The position numbers and the translations under genes are program-made. A stretch of 64,000 bases of DNA from Hyphomonas oceanitis SCH89. Lineage in GTDB: Bacteria > Pseudomonadota > Alphaproteobacteria > Caulobacterales > Hyphomonadaceae. The DNA lies in assembly GCF_000685295.1 (NCBI RefSeq), contig NZ_ARYL01000021.1, positions 1 to 64,000 on the forward strand. The letters run 5' to 3'. Every line of letters begins with the position of its first letter. Positions within the stretch are counted from its first letter, which is position 1. The notes under the pieces were generated by a model. That model worked only from the letters and a program-made list of their open reading frames with translations. It was not told the DNA's origin and made no database searches. Shown here in pieces: positions 40,330 through 49,459 of this stretch.

Positions 40330-41313
40330 TTACCTCAAGAAATTGAGCAGGGTCAGATTGGCGAGGCGCGACGTCAGCGTATAGGCGGCCTCAAGGCTGC
40401 TTTCGAGCTCTTTGAGTTCGGAGGCGGCTTCATACTGGTCGCGGGCTGTCAGCTCATTGAAGGCTGCTGTCAGAACGGTTTTCTCGACCCCAAGTGATTC
40501 TTTTTCTGTCTGCACGCGAGCCTGGGAAAGGCCAACCACTGCACGCACATTGATCAATGAAGTCTGCCCGTCAGTCAGGCTCTGCGCGGCAACAGCGACA
40601 GCAGAGCTTGCACCATTCAGAATGGGAAGGGCCTCGTCCGGCCCGGAAAGCGCCATGACGGCTAATCCGGAGATAATCTTTAACAGGCTGTCATTTGTGC
40701 CGGGAACGGACTCAGGATCAGACGCCGTTTCCGTTCCGGCATAGATATTTGCTCGCCACCCGCCCGTCGGTGAGTTGAAATAGGTGTCCAATTGTGCGGC
40801 AAAGTCAGCGTCATCTGTTGCCGTGGTCGCGATCTGCCGAATATCCGACAACAAGTCGTCGACCGAGGCAAAGGGCGGCGTTGTCGCTGCGTCGCCTGCA
40901 AATAGATATCTCTCGCCATAGCGGACATTGAGTGCCGAAAAGGTCTCGCTCAACGCCGACCTGGAATCTCGAGCGGTCGCCGTTTTCGACGCAACGTCAT
41001 CAGACGCCAGGGCGGCCTGCATGCGTGCGGGAAGGCCACTGATGCTGCTCTGAACAACTTCCAGACTGCGCTGGGTCAGTTCCAGCCGCCCTTCGCGGAT
41101 CTGAAGACGCACACCCTGTTGCTCAATGTCGTCGATCGCCTTCTGGCCAAGCATGGCCTGGCTGATCCGGCCCGAGAGGTGGCGCGTCATGTCTTCGTAG
41201 CGACCGGTCACCGTCTCCTTTGACGTCGTCTCCAGACGATCGCGAATGGCCTTTATCTCAGGACTGAGGCCCTGCGATGAGGTGAGAGAGGAGGGTGGCA
41301 GGAAACGAAGCAT
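40330..41313 (-). CDS. flgL: Hook-filament junction protein FlgL
   Basis: The 327-aa flagellin-like protein connects FlgK to the filament. N-terminal and C-terminal coiled segments (IKAIRDRLETTSKETVTGRY and LTARDQYEAASELKELESSL) and ALNVRYGERYLFAGDAAT fit FlgL. It follows flgK after one base and precedes flgI by 4 bp. The middle region is short and variable. Confidence 0.88.
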   Translation of the reverse strand: MLRFLPPSSLTSSQGLSPEIKAIRDRLETTSKETVTGRYEDMTRHLSGRISQAMLGQKAIDDIEQQGVRLQIREGRLELTQRSLEVVQSSISGLPARMQAALASDDVASKTATARDSRSALSETFSALNVRYGERYLFAGDAATTPPFASVDDLLSDIRQIATTATDDADFAAQLDTYFNSPTGGWRANIYAGTETASDPESVPGTNDSLLKIISGLAVMALSGPDEALPILNGASSAVAVAAQSLTDGQTSLINVRAVVGLSQARVQTEKESLGVEKTVLTAAFNELTARDQYEAASELKELESSLEAAYTLTSRLANLTLLNFLR

Positions 41314-41314
41314 A

Positions 41315-42763
41315 TCAGATATCCATCAGCCGCTGGATCATTTGGCTCGCGATCTCGATTACCCTCGCATTGGCTGCGTAGGCTTGCTCAATCAGCAGAA
41401 GGTCCTGCATCTGGGTGTCGACGTCGACGCCATTCTGCGCCTGTTCAGCCTGGAGAAGCATCGCGTGCTGAGAAGACGTGGACGACAGAACAGTCTCATT
41501 CTGAACGCGGCTTTGTCCGGCAAGAGAGGCAAATTGCGCGACCATCTCGACGGAAGAGAACGACCCCTGGATGCCTGAATCATTGATGGGGTTCGCGGAT
41601 TTGAATGCGCCCAGCAGGCCGTTCAGAATTGTTGCATTGCCGGTCGGACCTGGCGCGGTCGCGCCGATGCCGTCACGCAGCCGCCATGTGCCGCCGCCCT
41701 TGTCCGGGTCTATGGCGGCGTTGATGGATATCCTGCTGGCAAGGCCGACGCCGCCTGCACCCGTTGAATCGACAAAAATGCCTTGCTCGCCCGGTGTCTT
41801 GGTCGGGTCGAGGGCGTCATCGGAGAAGCGTGTTATCAAGTCGCCTGCCAGCGCGTCCAGTTGGGCGCCGACCGCCGGCAGGTCCTGATCCCTCAGCGTG
41901 AAGAGCGCGCCGAATACGCCGCTTGATACGGCGCCATAGGAGGAGGAGCCGGGTGTGATCGAGATGCCGTCCACACTCATTCCGGACAGGGTCCCGTTGG
42001 CTAGCGTATCACCCTGGCCAAAGGCGGAGGTCGGGCTGAATTCGATTTTGCGCGCAGTACCCGCTAGCAAGAAGACGCCCTCGGGCGTCACGACATCAAT
42101 GGCGCCATATTGGCGATCAACGGTTTGAACCGGCATGTATTCCGAAATCGTGTCGAGCGCGCGATTGCGCTCGTCGATCAATCCGGCTGCCTGGCTGGAC
42201 GTCCGGTCCATACTCGACAAGCGACCGTTTATGTTCTGGATCGTCTTCAGAGCCGAATTTACGATATCAACCCCGTTGGAGATTTCGTGGTCTGCTTCGG
42301 ATCTGAGGCTGTCGACCATTTGCGACAGGTTATGGAGTTCCTGAACAACGGACTTGGCCGAGCTGAGCACGGCTGCCGCATTCGAGCTGGATTCCGGCGA
42401 CAGGGCGAGATCTGACAGGGTCGATTCAAGGCCGGAGAATGCCTTGAAGAGTCCTGTGCCTTCCGAAGAATTGCCGATCTGGGCGGACAGGGTTTTCCAT
42501 GTCGAAGTCAACATGTCCGCTTGCGCGTAATCGCTCGTCAGGTTGCGCCGCTCTGCTGTCAGTGCGTAATTCTGCGAGCGGGATATGCCGATGGCCTCCA
42601 CGCCACCTGCGGTGCCGCCAACGCGTCTTTCCGATACGACAAGCGCCCGGCTTACATAGCCGGGCGTTGAGGCATTGGCGACGTTGGTTGCAGCAATATC
42701 GGCCCTCAGACTTGTGATCTGAAGGCCGCTCTTTGCAGAATTGATAGCACTGGACAGAGTCAC
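41315..42763 (-). CDS. flgK: Hook-filament junction protein FlgK (HAP1)
   Basis: The 482-aa protein starts from GTG with LSSAINSAKSGLQITSLRAD, and ANVANASTPGYVSRALVVSE is the rod/hook motif. The C terminus (LLIEQAYAANARVIEIASQM) is the matching coil. It is the first junction layer between hook and filament. It follows flgE by 28 bp in the leftward operon. Confidence 0.93.
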   Translation of the reverse strand: MTLSSAINSAKSGLQITSLRADIAATNVANASTPGYVSRALVVSERRVGGTAGGVEAIGISRSQNYALTAERRNLTSDYAQADMLTSTWKTLSAQIGNSSEGTGLFKAFSGLESTLSDLALSPESSSNAAAVLSSAKSVVQELHNLSQMVDSLRSEADHEISNGVDIVNSALKTIQNINGRLSSMDRTSSQAAGLIDERNRALDTISEYMPVQTVDRQYGAIDVVTPEGVFLLAGTARKIEFSPTSAFGQGDTLANGTLSGMSVDGISITPGSSSYGAVSSGVFGALFTLRDQDLPAVGAQLDALAGDLITRFSDDALDPTKTPGEQGIFVDSTGAGGVGLASRISINAAIDPDKGGGTWRLRDGIGATAPGPTGNATILNGLLGAFKSANPINDSGIQGSFSSVEMVAQFASLAGQSRVQNETVLSSTSSQHAMLLQAEQAQNGVDVDTQMQDLLLIEQAYAANARVIEIASQMIQRLMDI

Positions 42764-42791
42764 GTGTGCGGCCGCCTTTCAGCGCTGCTTA

Positions 42792-44096
42792 TCAGCGTTT
42801 CAGATTGGTCGTTTCCTGCAGCATCTCGTCGACTGTCTGGACGATCTTTGCATTCGACGAATAGGCGCGTTGCGTTTCAATCAGGTCTGTAAGCTCAGCG
42901 GCGATGTCTGTCGTGGATTCCATTAGGGAATACCCGGCGACCGCGCCAACTGGACCGGCGCCAGCATCCCACAGGTACATGCTGCCGCTCGAACCTGAGA
43001 CTTTATAAGCTTGGCCATCAAGAGCCTGAAGACCGTTCATGTTCGGTACGTCGCCAACCGGAATCTGGTAGAGCGTGCGGCGCAGGCCCGTGTCATATAC
43101 GGCCTGCAAGTAGCCTTTCTCGTCGATCTCGACTGACTTAAGATCGCCAATCGGTGCGCCATTCTTGGAAACATTGGTTGGCGAGAAAGGGGCTGCCAGC
43201 TGTGTGATGCCCTGGCTATCATCAGGGCGGCCGATGTTTACCGATACGGGGCCGTGAGGAAGCGTGAGCGAGATAGCGCCGGACGCCGCGTCATAGGTCG
43301 CTCCGCCGCTTGCCGTTGCGCTCAGGATGCGTCCGCCGGAGACAGGTGCGTCGCTGAATTCCATGTCCAGGGTACCAATCGAGACGGCTGGGTCGCCAGC
43401 GCTGTCAAAGATATCGACTTTCCACTGGTTGCTGGCGCCCGTTGCCGGAACCACCGGGGAGAACTGGAACGTCAGCGTGTTGGCGCGGCCGAGATTGTCA
43501 AAATACTCGACCGGCAGGTTGAAGTCGCCTGTCGTGGAGCCAGCATTGGTCGCGTCGGCTGGCAGGTTGATGCCGATGTCCATTTCGGTTGTCGGTGTCG
43601 CAGTGAACTGCGAGGTCGAAATGTTCACGGGTGCCAGGTTCACACCGCTATTGCGGCTGACATTGCCGACTTCGCCAGACGAATTGGCGGGCCAACCAAG
43701 GAGGAACAGTCCGCTCTGTGTGCGTAGGTTGCCGTTTTCGTCGGCATAGAAGGAGCCGGTCGGCACAAGCATCATGTTTCTATTCGACGCTGTTGATGTC
43801 AAACCGCTTGTGTCGGTCACCGGGAGGAGTCCGCGTCCAGAGACTGCGATATCCGTTGCGCTGCCAGTCGAGATGAGCGATCCCCTGGCTGAAACGTCCT
43901 TGAAAGTATCCACACGCACGCCGCCAGCGGCGTAGGCGGATGATCTCTGCTGGATCACCATGCTTGAAAAATCCACCTGGCTGCGCTTGTAGCCAGCAGT
44001 GGATGAGTTCGCGATGTTGTCTGAAATTGTCGAGAGACGCGCGGAGTTGACGTTCAACCCCATCACGCCTGCGTTCAGGGACGAAGAGATGCTCAT
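42792..44096 (-). CDS. flgE: Flagellar hook protein FlgE
   Basis: The 434-aa hook subunit begins MSISSSLNAGVMGLNVNSAR with SDNIANSSTAGYKRSQVDF, and ends TDLIETQRAYSSNAKIVQTV with DEMLQETTNL. Start 44096 is chosen because AGGAG lies nine bases upstream; the TTG six codons earlier falls inside that leader. Hook-length control would come from FliK at 52532. It leads the flgE-flgK-flgL-flgI operon. Confidence 0.93.
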   Translation of the reverse strand: MSISSSLNAGVMGLNVNSARLSTISDNIANSSTAGYKRSQVDFSSMVIQQRSSAYAAGGVRVDTFKDVSARGSLISTGSATDIAVSGRGLLPVTDTSGLTSTASNRNMMLVPTGSFYADENGNLRTQSGLFLLGWPANSSGEVGNVSRNSGVNLAPVNISTSQFTATPTTEMDIGINLPADATNAGSTTGDFNLPVEYFDNLGRANTLTFQFSPVVPATGASNQWKVDIFDSAGDPAVSIGTLDMEFSDAPVSGGRILSATASGGATYDAASGAISLTLPHGPVSVNIGRPDDSQGITQLAAPFSPTNVSKNGAPIGDLKSVEIDEKGYLQAVYDTGLRRTLYQIPVGDVPNMNGLQALDGQAYKVSGSSGSMYLWDAGAGPVGAVAGYSLMESTTDIAAELTDLIETQRAYSSNAKIVQTVDEMLQETTNLKR

Positions 44097-44143
44097 GTAC
44101 GGTTGCTCCTGCAAGGTATAGCAACCAAAATTAACCCTTGATA

Positions 44144-44159
44144 GTTAATGAGCGGCTAA
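44144..44159 (-). promoter_or_regulatory. Candidate CtrA-type site before flgE
   Basis: On the minus strand TTAG-CCGCTCA-TTAAC matches TTAA-N7-TTAAC with one mismatch, 48 bp upstream of the flgE ATG and downstream of motB. A further TTAAC is at 44131 on the plus strand. Regulatory role is inferred. Confidence 0.35.
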
Positions 44160-44176
44160 CCGATCGGGCCGTTCTG

Positions 44177-44995
44177 TTAACGAGTCAGGATGGTGATCGA
44201 GATCCGGCGGTTCTGGGGTGCGGACGGATTACCCTGGATCAGCGGATCCGTGTCGGCCTTGCCGGAAACTTCGAGAATACGATTGGGGTCCATATTCGCG
44301 GCAAGCAATAGCTTGCGCGCTGCATTGGCCCGGTCCGATGACAGGTTCCAGTTATCATACACAGCGCCGTCGCGGTAGCTGAGGCTGTCGGTATGGCCAA
44401 CGATCTTGATATCGTTCTGGAACGTCCCGAAGGACTTCGCTACCTGGCCCAGCATACCCGTGAGCAGGGGAGACGGATCGCTCTGGCCGATCGGGAAGAG
44501 CGGTGCGTCCTCGGAATCGGTTATCTCGAGGACAAGTCCCTCAGGCGACATCTTGATCATCATGTGCTCGGAAAGCTGGTGGCCTTCAGCGCTCATCGAC
44601 TGCTTGAGTGTTTCAAGTTCGGCGGCGATCTTACGCTCGTTGGCTTCTGATTGCTTGCCATCGCTATGGTTGGCGATCGTTTCCTTGCGAGACGCGCCTG
44701 TTCCCATACGGGCATAGGTTTCCTCAGTCATGATCGAGGAGCCGTTCAATCCATCAGAGCCGCCGCCTGATATGCGGGAGATCGGGATGGTAGGGCTGAA
44801 ATAGTCGGCGATACCTTTACGCTGCTCTTCCGTCGTGGCGTTAAGCAGCCACATCAGAAGGAAGAACGCCATCATTGCGGTAACGAAGTCGGCGTATGCA
44901 ACCTTCCACGCACCACCGTGGTGCTCGGCGGCCTTAACCACGCGCCGGCGCTTGATGATCGTGGGTTGCACGATAGCTGCGTTTTGAATTTCCAT
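44177..44995 (-). CDS. motB: Flagellar stator protein MotB
   Basis: The 272-aa protein has a single membrane helix with the essential proton-channel aspartate D36 (AYADFVTAMMAFFLLMWLLN), a plug and linker, and a peptidoglycan-binding OmpA domain (KIVGHTDSLSYRDG, NLSSDRANAARKLLLAANMD). It pairs with MotA encoded at 46091. It is divergent from the fliM-like gene. All key elements are present. Confidence 0.94.
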   Translation of the reverse strand: MEIQNAAIVQPTIIKRRRVVKAAEHHGGAWKVAYADFVTAMMAFFLLMWLLNATTEEQRKGIADYFSPTIPISRISGGGSDGLNGSSIMTEETYARMGTGASRKETIANHSDGKQSEANERKIAAELETLKQSMSAEGHQLSEHMMIKMSPEGLVLEITDSEDAPLFPIGQSDPSPLLTGMLGQVAKSFGTFQNDIKIVGHTDSLSYRDGAVYDNWNLSSDRANAARKLLLAANMDPNRILEVSGKADTDPLIQGNPSAPQNRRISITILTR

Positions 44996-45149
44996 AGGTC
45001 CCGCCAGTCGAATGATGGGACTCGTTTACCAAAGATCAGTGAAGGATCATTGCTTGTTCAATGCTTAACTTTAGGTCTTCCGTTAATTCTTTTTCAACGG
45101 GTCAGTCACCAATTGGAAGGGTTATTATCCCTCTAGTTGCAGGTGATTC

Positions 45150-46049
45150 GTGTCCGCCATTCTACGGAAAAAGATTGAAGCGGGAGCTGGTGTTCCGCCA
45201 TCCATCGCAAATCTGCGTCCGTTCTGGGAGCAGGTGCAGTCCAGCGCAGAGGCGTGGGCCCATGCGAATTTGGGTGCGGAGACGATGGTCAAGATCATCG
45301 GTCGCCGCGTGATTGGTGCCAGTGCTGCAGACGATATCCTTGAGGATCCGTTTACCTTCTTTATGGCCGCCAACCTGTCGTCTGGCATTGCCTCGGTTAC
45401 GCTGGATAATCGCATTGCGATACAATGTGCAGCCGCACGCCTGCATCAGGATGTCGAAAGTCTGGCAGACGCTTCCTCACTCTTTCTCAAGCTTCTTTGC
45501 GAGCAAACTTCCGTCGCCCTCTGGCAGAAGATGGGTGCGCCTCTCGAAGGACATGAAGTTTCTGCGAAGCAATCTCCGCTTTGCGATAGTGAATCGGCTG
45601 TCGGCGGGTTCGATAATGCCAGTCGGTATTTGCGGGTGGATCTCGAGCTTGAGTTTGGGGGCGGCGTTTCCGTTCTCAAGATTATGTACGCCTTTGATTT
45701 CATGCAGCAACATGCGCAAACCGAACTGCGGCACGAGGAAGTCAGGAAGCAGGAGGCATGCCAGCAAACCCCGAAATCTCTCAGCGCATCTATCCGGGCA
45801 TCGGGAATATCGCTGGACGTGGTTCTGGAGCGCATGACGCTCACGATCGCCGAGTGTTCGCGGCTGGAAGTTGGCAATGTTCTGCCGCTTGCCAATGCTG
45901 ACGCGAACCGTCTGTCGCTCTGTGCAGAAACAATAAATGGAAGTGTCGATATCGGCTTGGGAGAGCTGGGTGTGTGGAAGCGGCAAAGAGCCGTGAAGCT
46001 TCATACGCCAATATCAGAAAACTTCGCTCGTGAGTTAGTGGATTTGTGA
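45150..46049 (+). CDS. fliM: Divergent FliM-type motor switch protein
   Basis: The 299-aa protein begins at GTG 45150 (AGGTG upstream). The C-terminal 85 residues form a SpoA domain (ASGISLDVVLERMTLTIAEC, RLEVGNVLPL, GELGVWKRQRAVKL), and the middle resembles the FliM CheC-like domain (FFMAANLSSGIASVTLDNRI). The N-terminal CheY-binding peptide of classical FliM is not evident. Place next to motA and the absence of another fliM in the window support FliM. The sequence is divergent, so the name has moderate confidence. Confidence 0.7.
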   Translation: MSAILRKKIEAGAGVPPSIANLRPFWEQVQSSAEAWAHANLGAETMVKIIGRRVIGASAADDILEDPFTFFMAANLSSGIASVTLDNRIAIQCAAARLHQDVESLADASSLFLKLLCEQTSVALWQKMGAPLEGHEVSAKQSPLCDSESAVGGFDNASRYLRVDLELEFGGGVSVLKIMYAFDFMQQHAQTELRHEEVRKQEACQQTPKSLSASIRASGISLDVVLERMTLTIAECSRLEVGNVLPLANADANRLSLCAETINGSVDIGLGELGVWKRQRAVKLHTPISENFARELVDL

Positions 46050-46090
46050 CAGCGACCCGCGCCGTTCGCGCGGGGATAGGGAGTTCTGGG

Positions 46091-46957
46091 GTGAATACGA
46101 TATTTGGATTGATCATAACCGTCGTTATGGTCTTCGGTGGTTACCTGCTTGCTGGCGGCAAGATGGGCATCATTACCCATGCGCTGCCATTCGAAGGCAT
46201 GATGATCGGCGGTGCTGCACTGGGTGCATTCTTTGCCGGTAACGATATGAATACCGTCAAACATACCATGGGTGATGTCACGGCGGTTTTTACCGGCGCA
46301 AAGTGGAAGAAGACAGACTATCAGGACTTGCTCTGTCTGATGCACGAATTGCTGAACCTGATGAAGCAGAACCCGGTTGAGGTTGAATCCCACATCGAGG
46401 CGCCGGGCGAATCCAGCATCTTCACGAAGTACCCGAAAATTCTGAAGGACCATTCGGCCATCGAACTCGTTTGCGACACCATTCGCTCGATGATCATGAA
46501 CTTTGACAATGTCCATCAGGTCGAAGAGCTCATGCAGAAGCAACTCGATCAGTTGGCTGAGGACAAGCTTCACGGATCACATGCGCTGCAGAACATGGCC
46601 GATGCCTTGCCTGCGCTCGGAATTGTTGCGGCTGTGCTTGGCGTGATCAAGACAATGGCCTCTATCGACAAGCCCCCTGAAATTCTTGGCGGCATGATCG
46701 GCGGCGCACTTGTCGGTACATTCCTCGGCGTGTTCCTCGCCTATGGCGTGGTTGGTCCCTTCGCGAAAAAAGTGAAGGATATCCGTGTTGAAGAGCATGC
46801 CTTCTACGCTATGATCGGTGAGATCCTTGTCTCCAACCTCCATCTCAACCCGGTCAATATCTGCGTAGAAGTTGCACGCAGACATGCGCCATCCCGCGTC
46901 CGCCCGACGTATGACGAGGTTGACCAGGCCATTCGAAACATGAAGCGCGCTGCATGA
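46091..46957 (+). CDS. motA: Flagellar stator protein MotA
   Basis: The 288-aa protein has four membrane helices, including VNTIFGLIITVVMVFGGYLL at the N terminus and LPALGIVAAVLGVIKTMASI, with the conserved charged cytoplasmic loop (HSAIELVCDTIRSMIMNF). GTG 46091 has GGGAG seven bases upstream; an in-frame GTG at 46046, overlapping the fliM stop, is an alternative. It forms the ion channel with MotB. Its stop overlaps the next gene start. Confidence 0.93.
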   Translation: MNTIFGLIITVVMVFGGYLLAGGKMGIITHALPFEGMMIGGAALGAFFAGNDMNTVKHTMGDVTAVFTGAKWKKTDYQDLLCLMHELLNLMKQNPVEVESHIEAPGESSIFTKYPKILKDHSAIELVCDTIRSMIMNFDNVHQVEELMQKQLDQLAEDKLHGSHALQNMADALPALGIVAAVLGVIKTMASIDKPPEILGGMIGGALVGTFLGVFLAYGVVGPFAKKVKDIRVEEHAFYAMIGEILVSNLHLNPVNICVEVARRHAPSRVRPTYDEVDQAIRNMKRAA

Positions 46958-48717
46958 CGCGCCTTCCCTGCATCCTGATGCTCAGCCTCTGCCTGGTTCC
47001 CCAGAGCCTTGCGCTTGAGCCGGATACAGGGACGCCGGACCGTACATCCCGGGAATCTGATCTTTCATCCAATCTGGAACTATTTGTTCAAGGTGCGATC
47101 CGAGAGGGTATACTGACGCCAAAGGGGCCTGCTTCCGTAGAGTCGCATGGCGAAGATGAAGGCTCGGATCATCAACCCGCCCAGCTTGTGAAGAAGCGCC
47201 CACCGGGTGCCTCGGTGCCAGACCGCGTGTATGATGCATGTGATGCGGGAGATGCCTTCGATTTCACGGACTACAAGGACGTAACCGAATACCAGCAGGT
47301 CTACACCGCACGCGAAACAGCCGGCCGTCATGTGGAAAACGCCACGCCCGCTTCGTCAGGCTATGAGTTGGCGAAAACATATATGGTTCTTGGCCTGTAT
47401 TCCGAAGCGCAGATGGTGCTCAAGCTGACACCTGGCGCTGAAGCCACGGCTCTCGGTAAGCTGGCGGATCTCATGGAAAACCGCGGCGCACCGGATGTCG
47501 GTTTCTTCGCCCAAATGGTTTCCTGCAAGTCGGATACTGCCATATGGCTGGCGGCTGCGGAACTTGTCTCGGGTCGTGAGGCGGGTGCTGAACGATTGCA
47601 GGGCGCATTGTCCGAATTCCGGAAACTTCCATTACGTCTTCGCTCGGATGTTACATTGCTGAGCATTCCAAAGCTTGAAGAGCGCGGCAAAAGCGGCCTG
47701 GCGCAGAAGCTGATCGCTGACTTCGATGAAAACGACTTTCAGGATTCACCGCAGTTGCAGTTTGCGCGTGCGTTGATCCAGATGGATGGTGGGAATACGG
47801 AAGCGCAGAAAACCGTGTCCGGCTTCCTGCGCAAACCACGGTTCCAGGAAGCGGCGCTCGCCGCCATGCAGCGTCATGGAATACCGGTGGAGCCCGCCTA
47901 TGAGGAAGTGTTGCTTGGCGACCTTATGCAGAAGTTTGGCTATATCAGCAGCGACAAGGAACTGGTCGCCAGTTTGCAATATGCGCTGAGAGAATTGAGC
48001 GCCCGATCCAGCTACAAACCCCTCATGAAGCTTGCGGCCCAGCCTGCCCTACAGAACCCGGAAGCCCAGACAGAGGTCAGACGGCAATTGGTGGCAAGCC
48101 TTCATCGGGACCTCGAAAGCAGCGAAAGCGTGCGCAATCTGGCGGCAATCGATGCGATGATCGAAGAGCCTGATTTTCTTGCAAACGAGCCAGACCGGAA
48201 TGCGCTTTACAGCCTTGCCTCGGGACGAGCTGTCCAGCTGGGCTTTGCCGATCTCGCAAGCAAGCTGTCTAACGGCGTGTCTATGACAGAAGGCGTTGCG
48301 GCCGAGACCGCGGAGCTGGCGTTTCGCCGCCGCGAATATGAAACGGTCTTCGCACTCGCGACGAAATATATCGGCGACCCATCGCTCAACCTGCTCGCTG
48401 CGCGCAGCGCAATTCGTGCGCATGCGCCGGAGCGTTTGAGGGTTTATGAAGATCGCCTCGAGATCGCCCCTGACGTCATTCTGGCGCTTATCGAAGATGA
48501 TGCGACCACGGGCGACTGGATCGTTTCGGAATGGGTCTACACGGCAGCGCGCATGCTGACTGGTGACGATCACAAGCGTCGTGTCGCGCTGGTTGCAGAA
48601 CTGCGACGAGCCGCACGCAAAGGCGCTGTAACACAGACCAAAGTCTCTGTCGCTCAGGCGCCAGCCATATTCAACCGCGCCAGCGGATCTGCGGTGCCGG
48701 TAGGAGGAGGTAACTGA
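46954..48717 (+). CDS. Exported helical-repeat protein, probable MotC-like partner
   Basis: I do not recognise this 587-aa protein by motif. It has a signal peptide (MTRLPCILMLSLCLVPQSLA), then a disordered acidic segment, followed by a long all-helical part (about 120-560) with TPR-like spacing such as SSGYELAKTYMVLGLYSEAQ and PQLQFARALIQMDGGNTEAQ. It overlaps motA by 4 bp and flgF by 1 bp. In rhizobia motC encodes a periplasmic protein that needs MotE, and a motE gene is at 33122. A MotC-like role in stator positioning is the best inference. Confidence 0.6.
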   Translation: MTRLPCILMLSLCLVPQSLALEPDTGTPDRTSRESDLSSNLELFVQGAIREGILTPKGPASVESHGEDEGSDHQPAQLVKKRPPGASVPDRVYDACDAGDAFDFTDYKDVTEYQQVYTARETAGRHVENATPASSGYELAKTYMVLGLYSEAQMVLKLTPGAEATALGKLADLMENRGAPDVGFFAQMVSCKSDTAIWLAAAELVSGREAGAERLQGALSEFRKLPLRLRSDVTLLSIPKLEERGKSGLAQKLIADFDENDFQDSPQLQFARALIQMDGGNTEAQKTVSGFLRKPRFQEAALAAMQRHGIPVEPAYEEVLLGDLMQKFGYISSDKELVASLQYALRELSARSSYKPLMKLAAQPALQNPEAQTEVRRQLVASLHRDLESSESVRNLAAIDAMIEEPDFLANEPDRNALYSLASGRAVQLGFADLASKLSNGVSMTEGVAAETAELAFRRREYETVFALATKYIGDPSLNLLAARSAIRAHAPERLRVYEDRLEIAPDVILALIEDDATTGDWIVSEWVYTAARMLTGDDHKRRVALVAELRRAARKGAVTQTKVSVAQAPAIFNRASGSAVPVGGGN

Positions 48718-49430
48718 TGTCCAATGCGATTTATGCCACGCTCGCACGCCAGCATGGCCTGATGCAGGAAATGCAGGTCGTGTCCAACAACCTCGCGAAC
48801 TCGAGTACAACGGGCTACAAGACAGACCGCGCCATATTCGCCGAATTCATGGTGAGCACCGGATCGGACACATCGTCCCTGTCCATGGGTAGCCTTGCAG
48901 GCCACTCCTTCGAAATGGAGCAGGGCGGGCTCAAGGTCACAGGTGGTCAGTTCGACCTCGCGGTGCAAGGTGATGGATACTTCACGGTCGACACGCCGCA
49001 GGGTACGCGCCTTACGCGGGCTGGTCAGTTCCAGCTGGCGGCCAATGGCAATTTAATCGACATGAACGGCAGTAACGTCCTCAATGCGGGGGGTGGCCCG
49101 ATCACGATACCCCCCGAGGCGACCAATCTGGTTATCTCCGTAGACGGTACAATTTCGGCCAATGGCTTGCAGATTGATCAGGTCGGGATAGTCGTTCCGG
49201 ACGGCGAGCTTATGCGGGATTCGAATACCTATTTCTCGGCCAAGGACGGTTTTGCCGCTGCCAAGGATTTTGGCATCGTGCAAGGTGCGCTCGAGCAATC
49301 CAACGTTTCGCCAGTCCTTGAGGTCTCGCGCATGATCGAAGTGCAGCGTGCCTATGAGGCCGGGCAGGCCCTTTTAGAAACCGAAGACCAGCGCATAGGT
49401 CAGCTTATTTCAGCAGTGCGCGAACGCTAG
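48717..49430 (+). CDS. flgF: Proximal rod protein FlgF
   Basis: The 237-aa rod protein starts MSNAIYATLARQHGLMQEMQ after GGAGGAGG, with SNNLANSSTTGYKTDRAIFA and the C-terminal EVSRMIEVQRAYEAGQALLE. It is paired with flgG in the usual flgF-flgG order. TGATG overlap links it to the preceding gene. Confidence 0.93.
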   Translation: MSNAIYATLARQHGLMQEMQVVSNNLANSSTTGYKTDRAIFAEFMVSTGSDTSSLSMGSLAGHSFEMEQGGLKVTGGQFDLAVQGDGYFTVDTPQGTRLTRAGQFQLAANGNLIDMNGSNVLNAGGGPITIPPEATNLVISVDGTISANGLQIDQVGIVVPDGELMRDSNTYFSAKDGFAAAKDFGIVQGALEQSNVSPVLEVSRMIEVQRAYEAGQALLETEDQRIGQLISAVRER

Positions 49431-49459
49431 GCCATGATGGCTAACGAGAGGAGACGGAC

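Noticed and set aside
39420-40346. 308-aa plus-strand frame opposite flgI
   Set aside because: It mirrors the codon pattern of flgI, is Arg/His/Asp-rich and has no recognisable domain.
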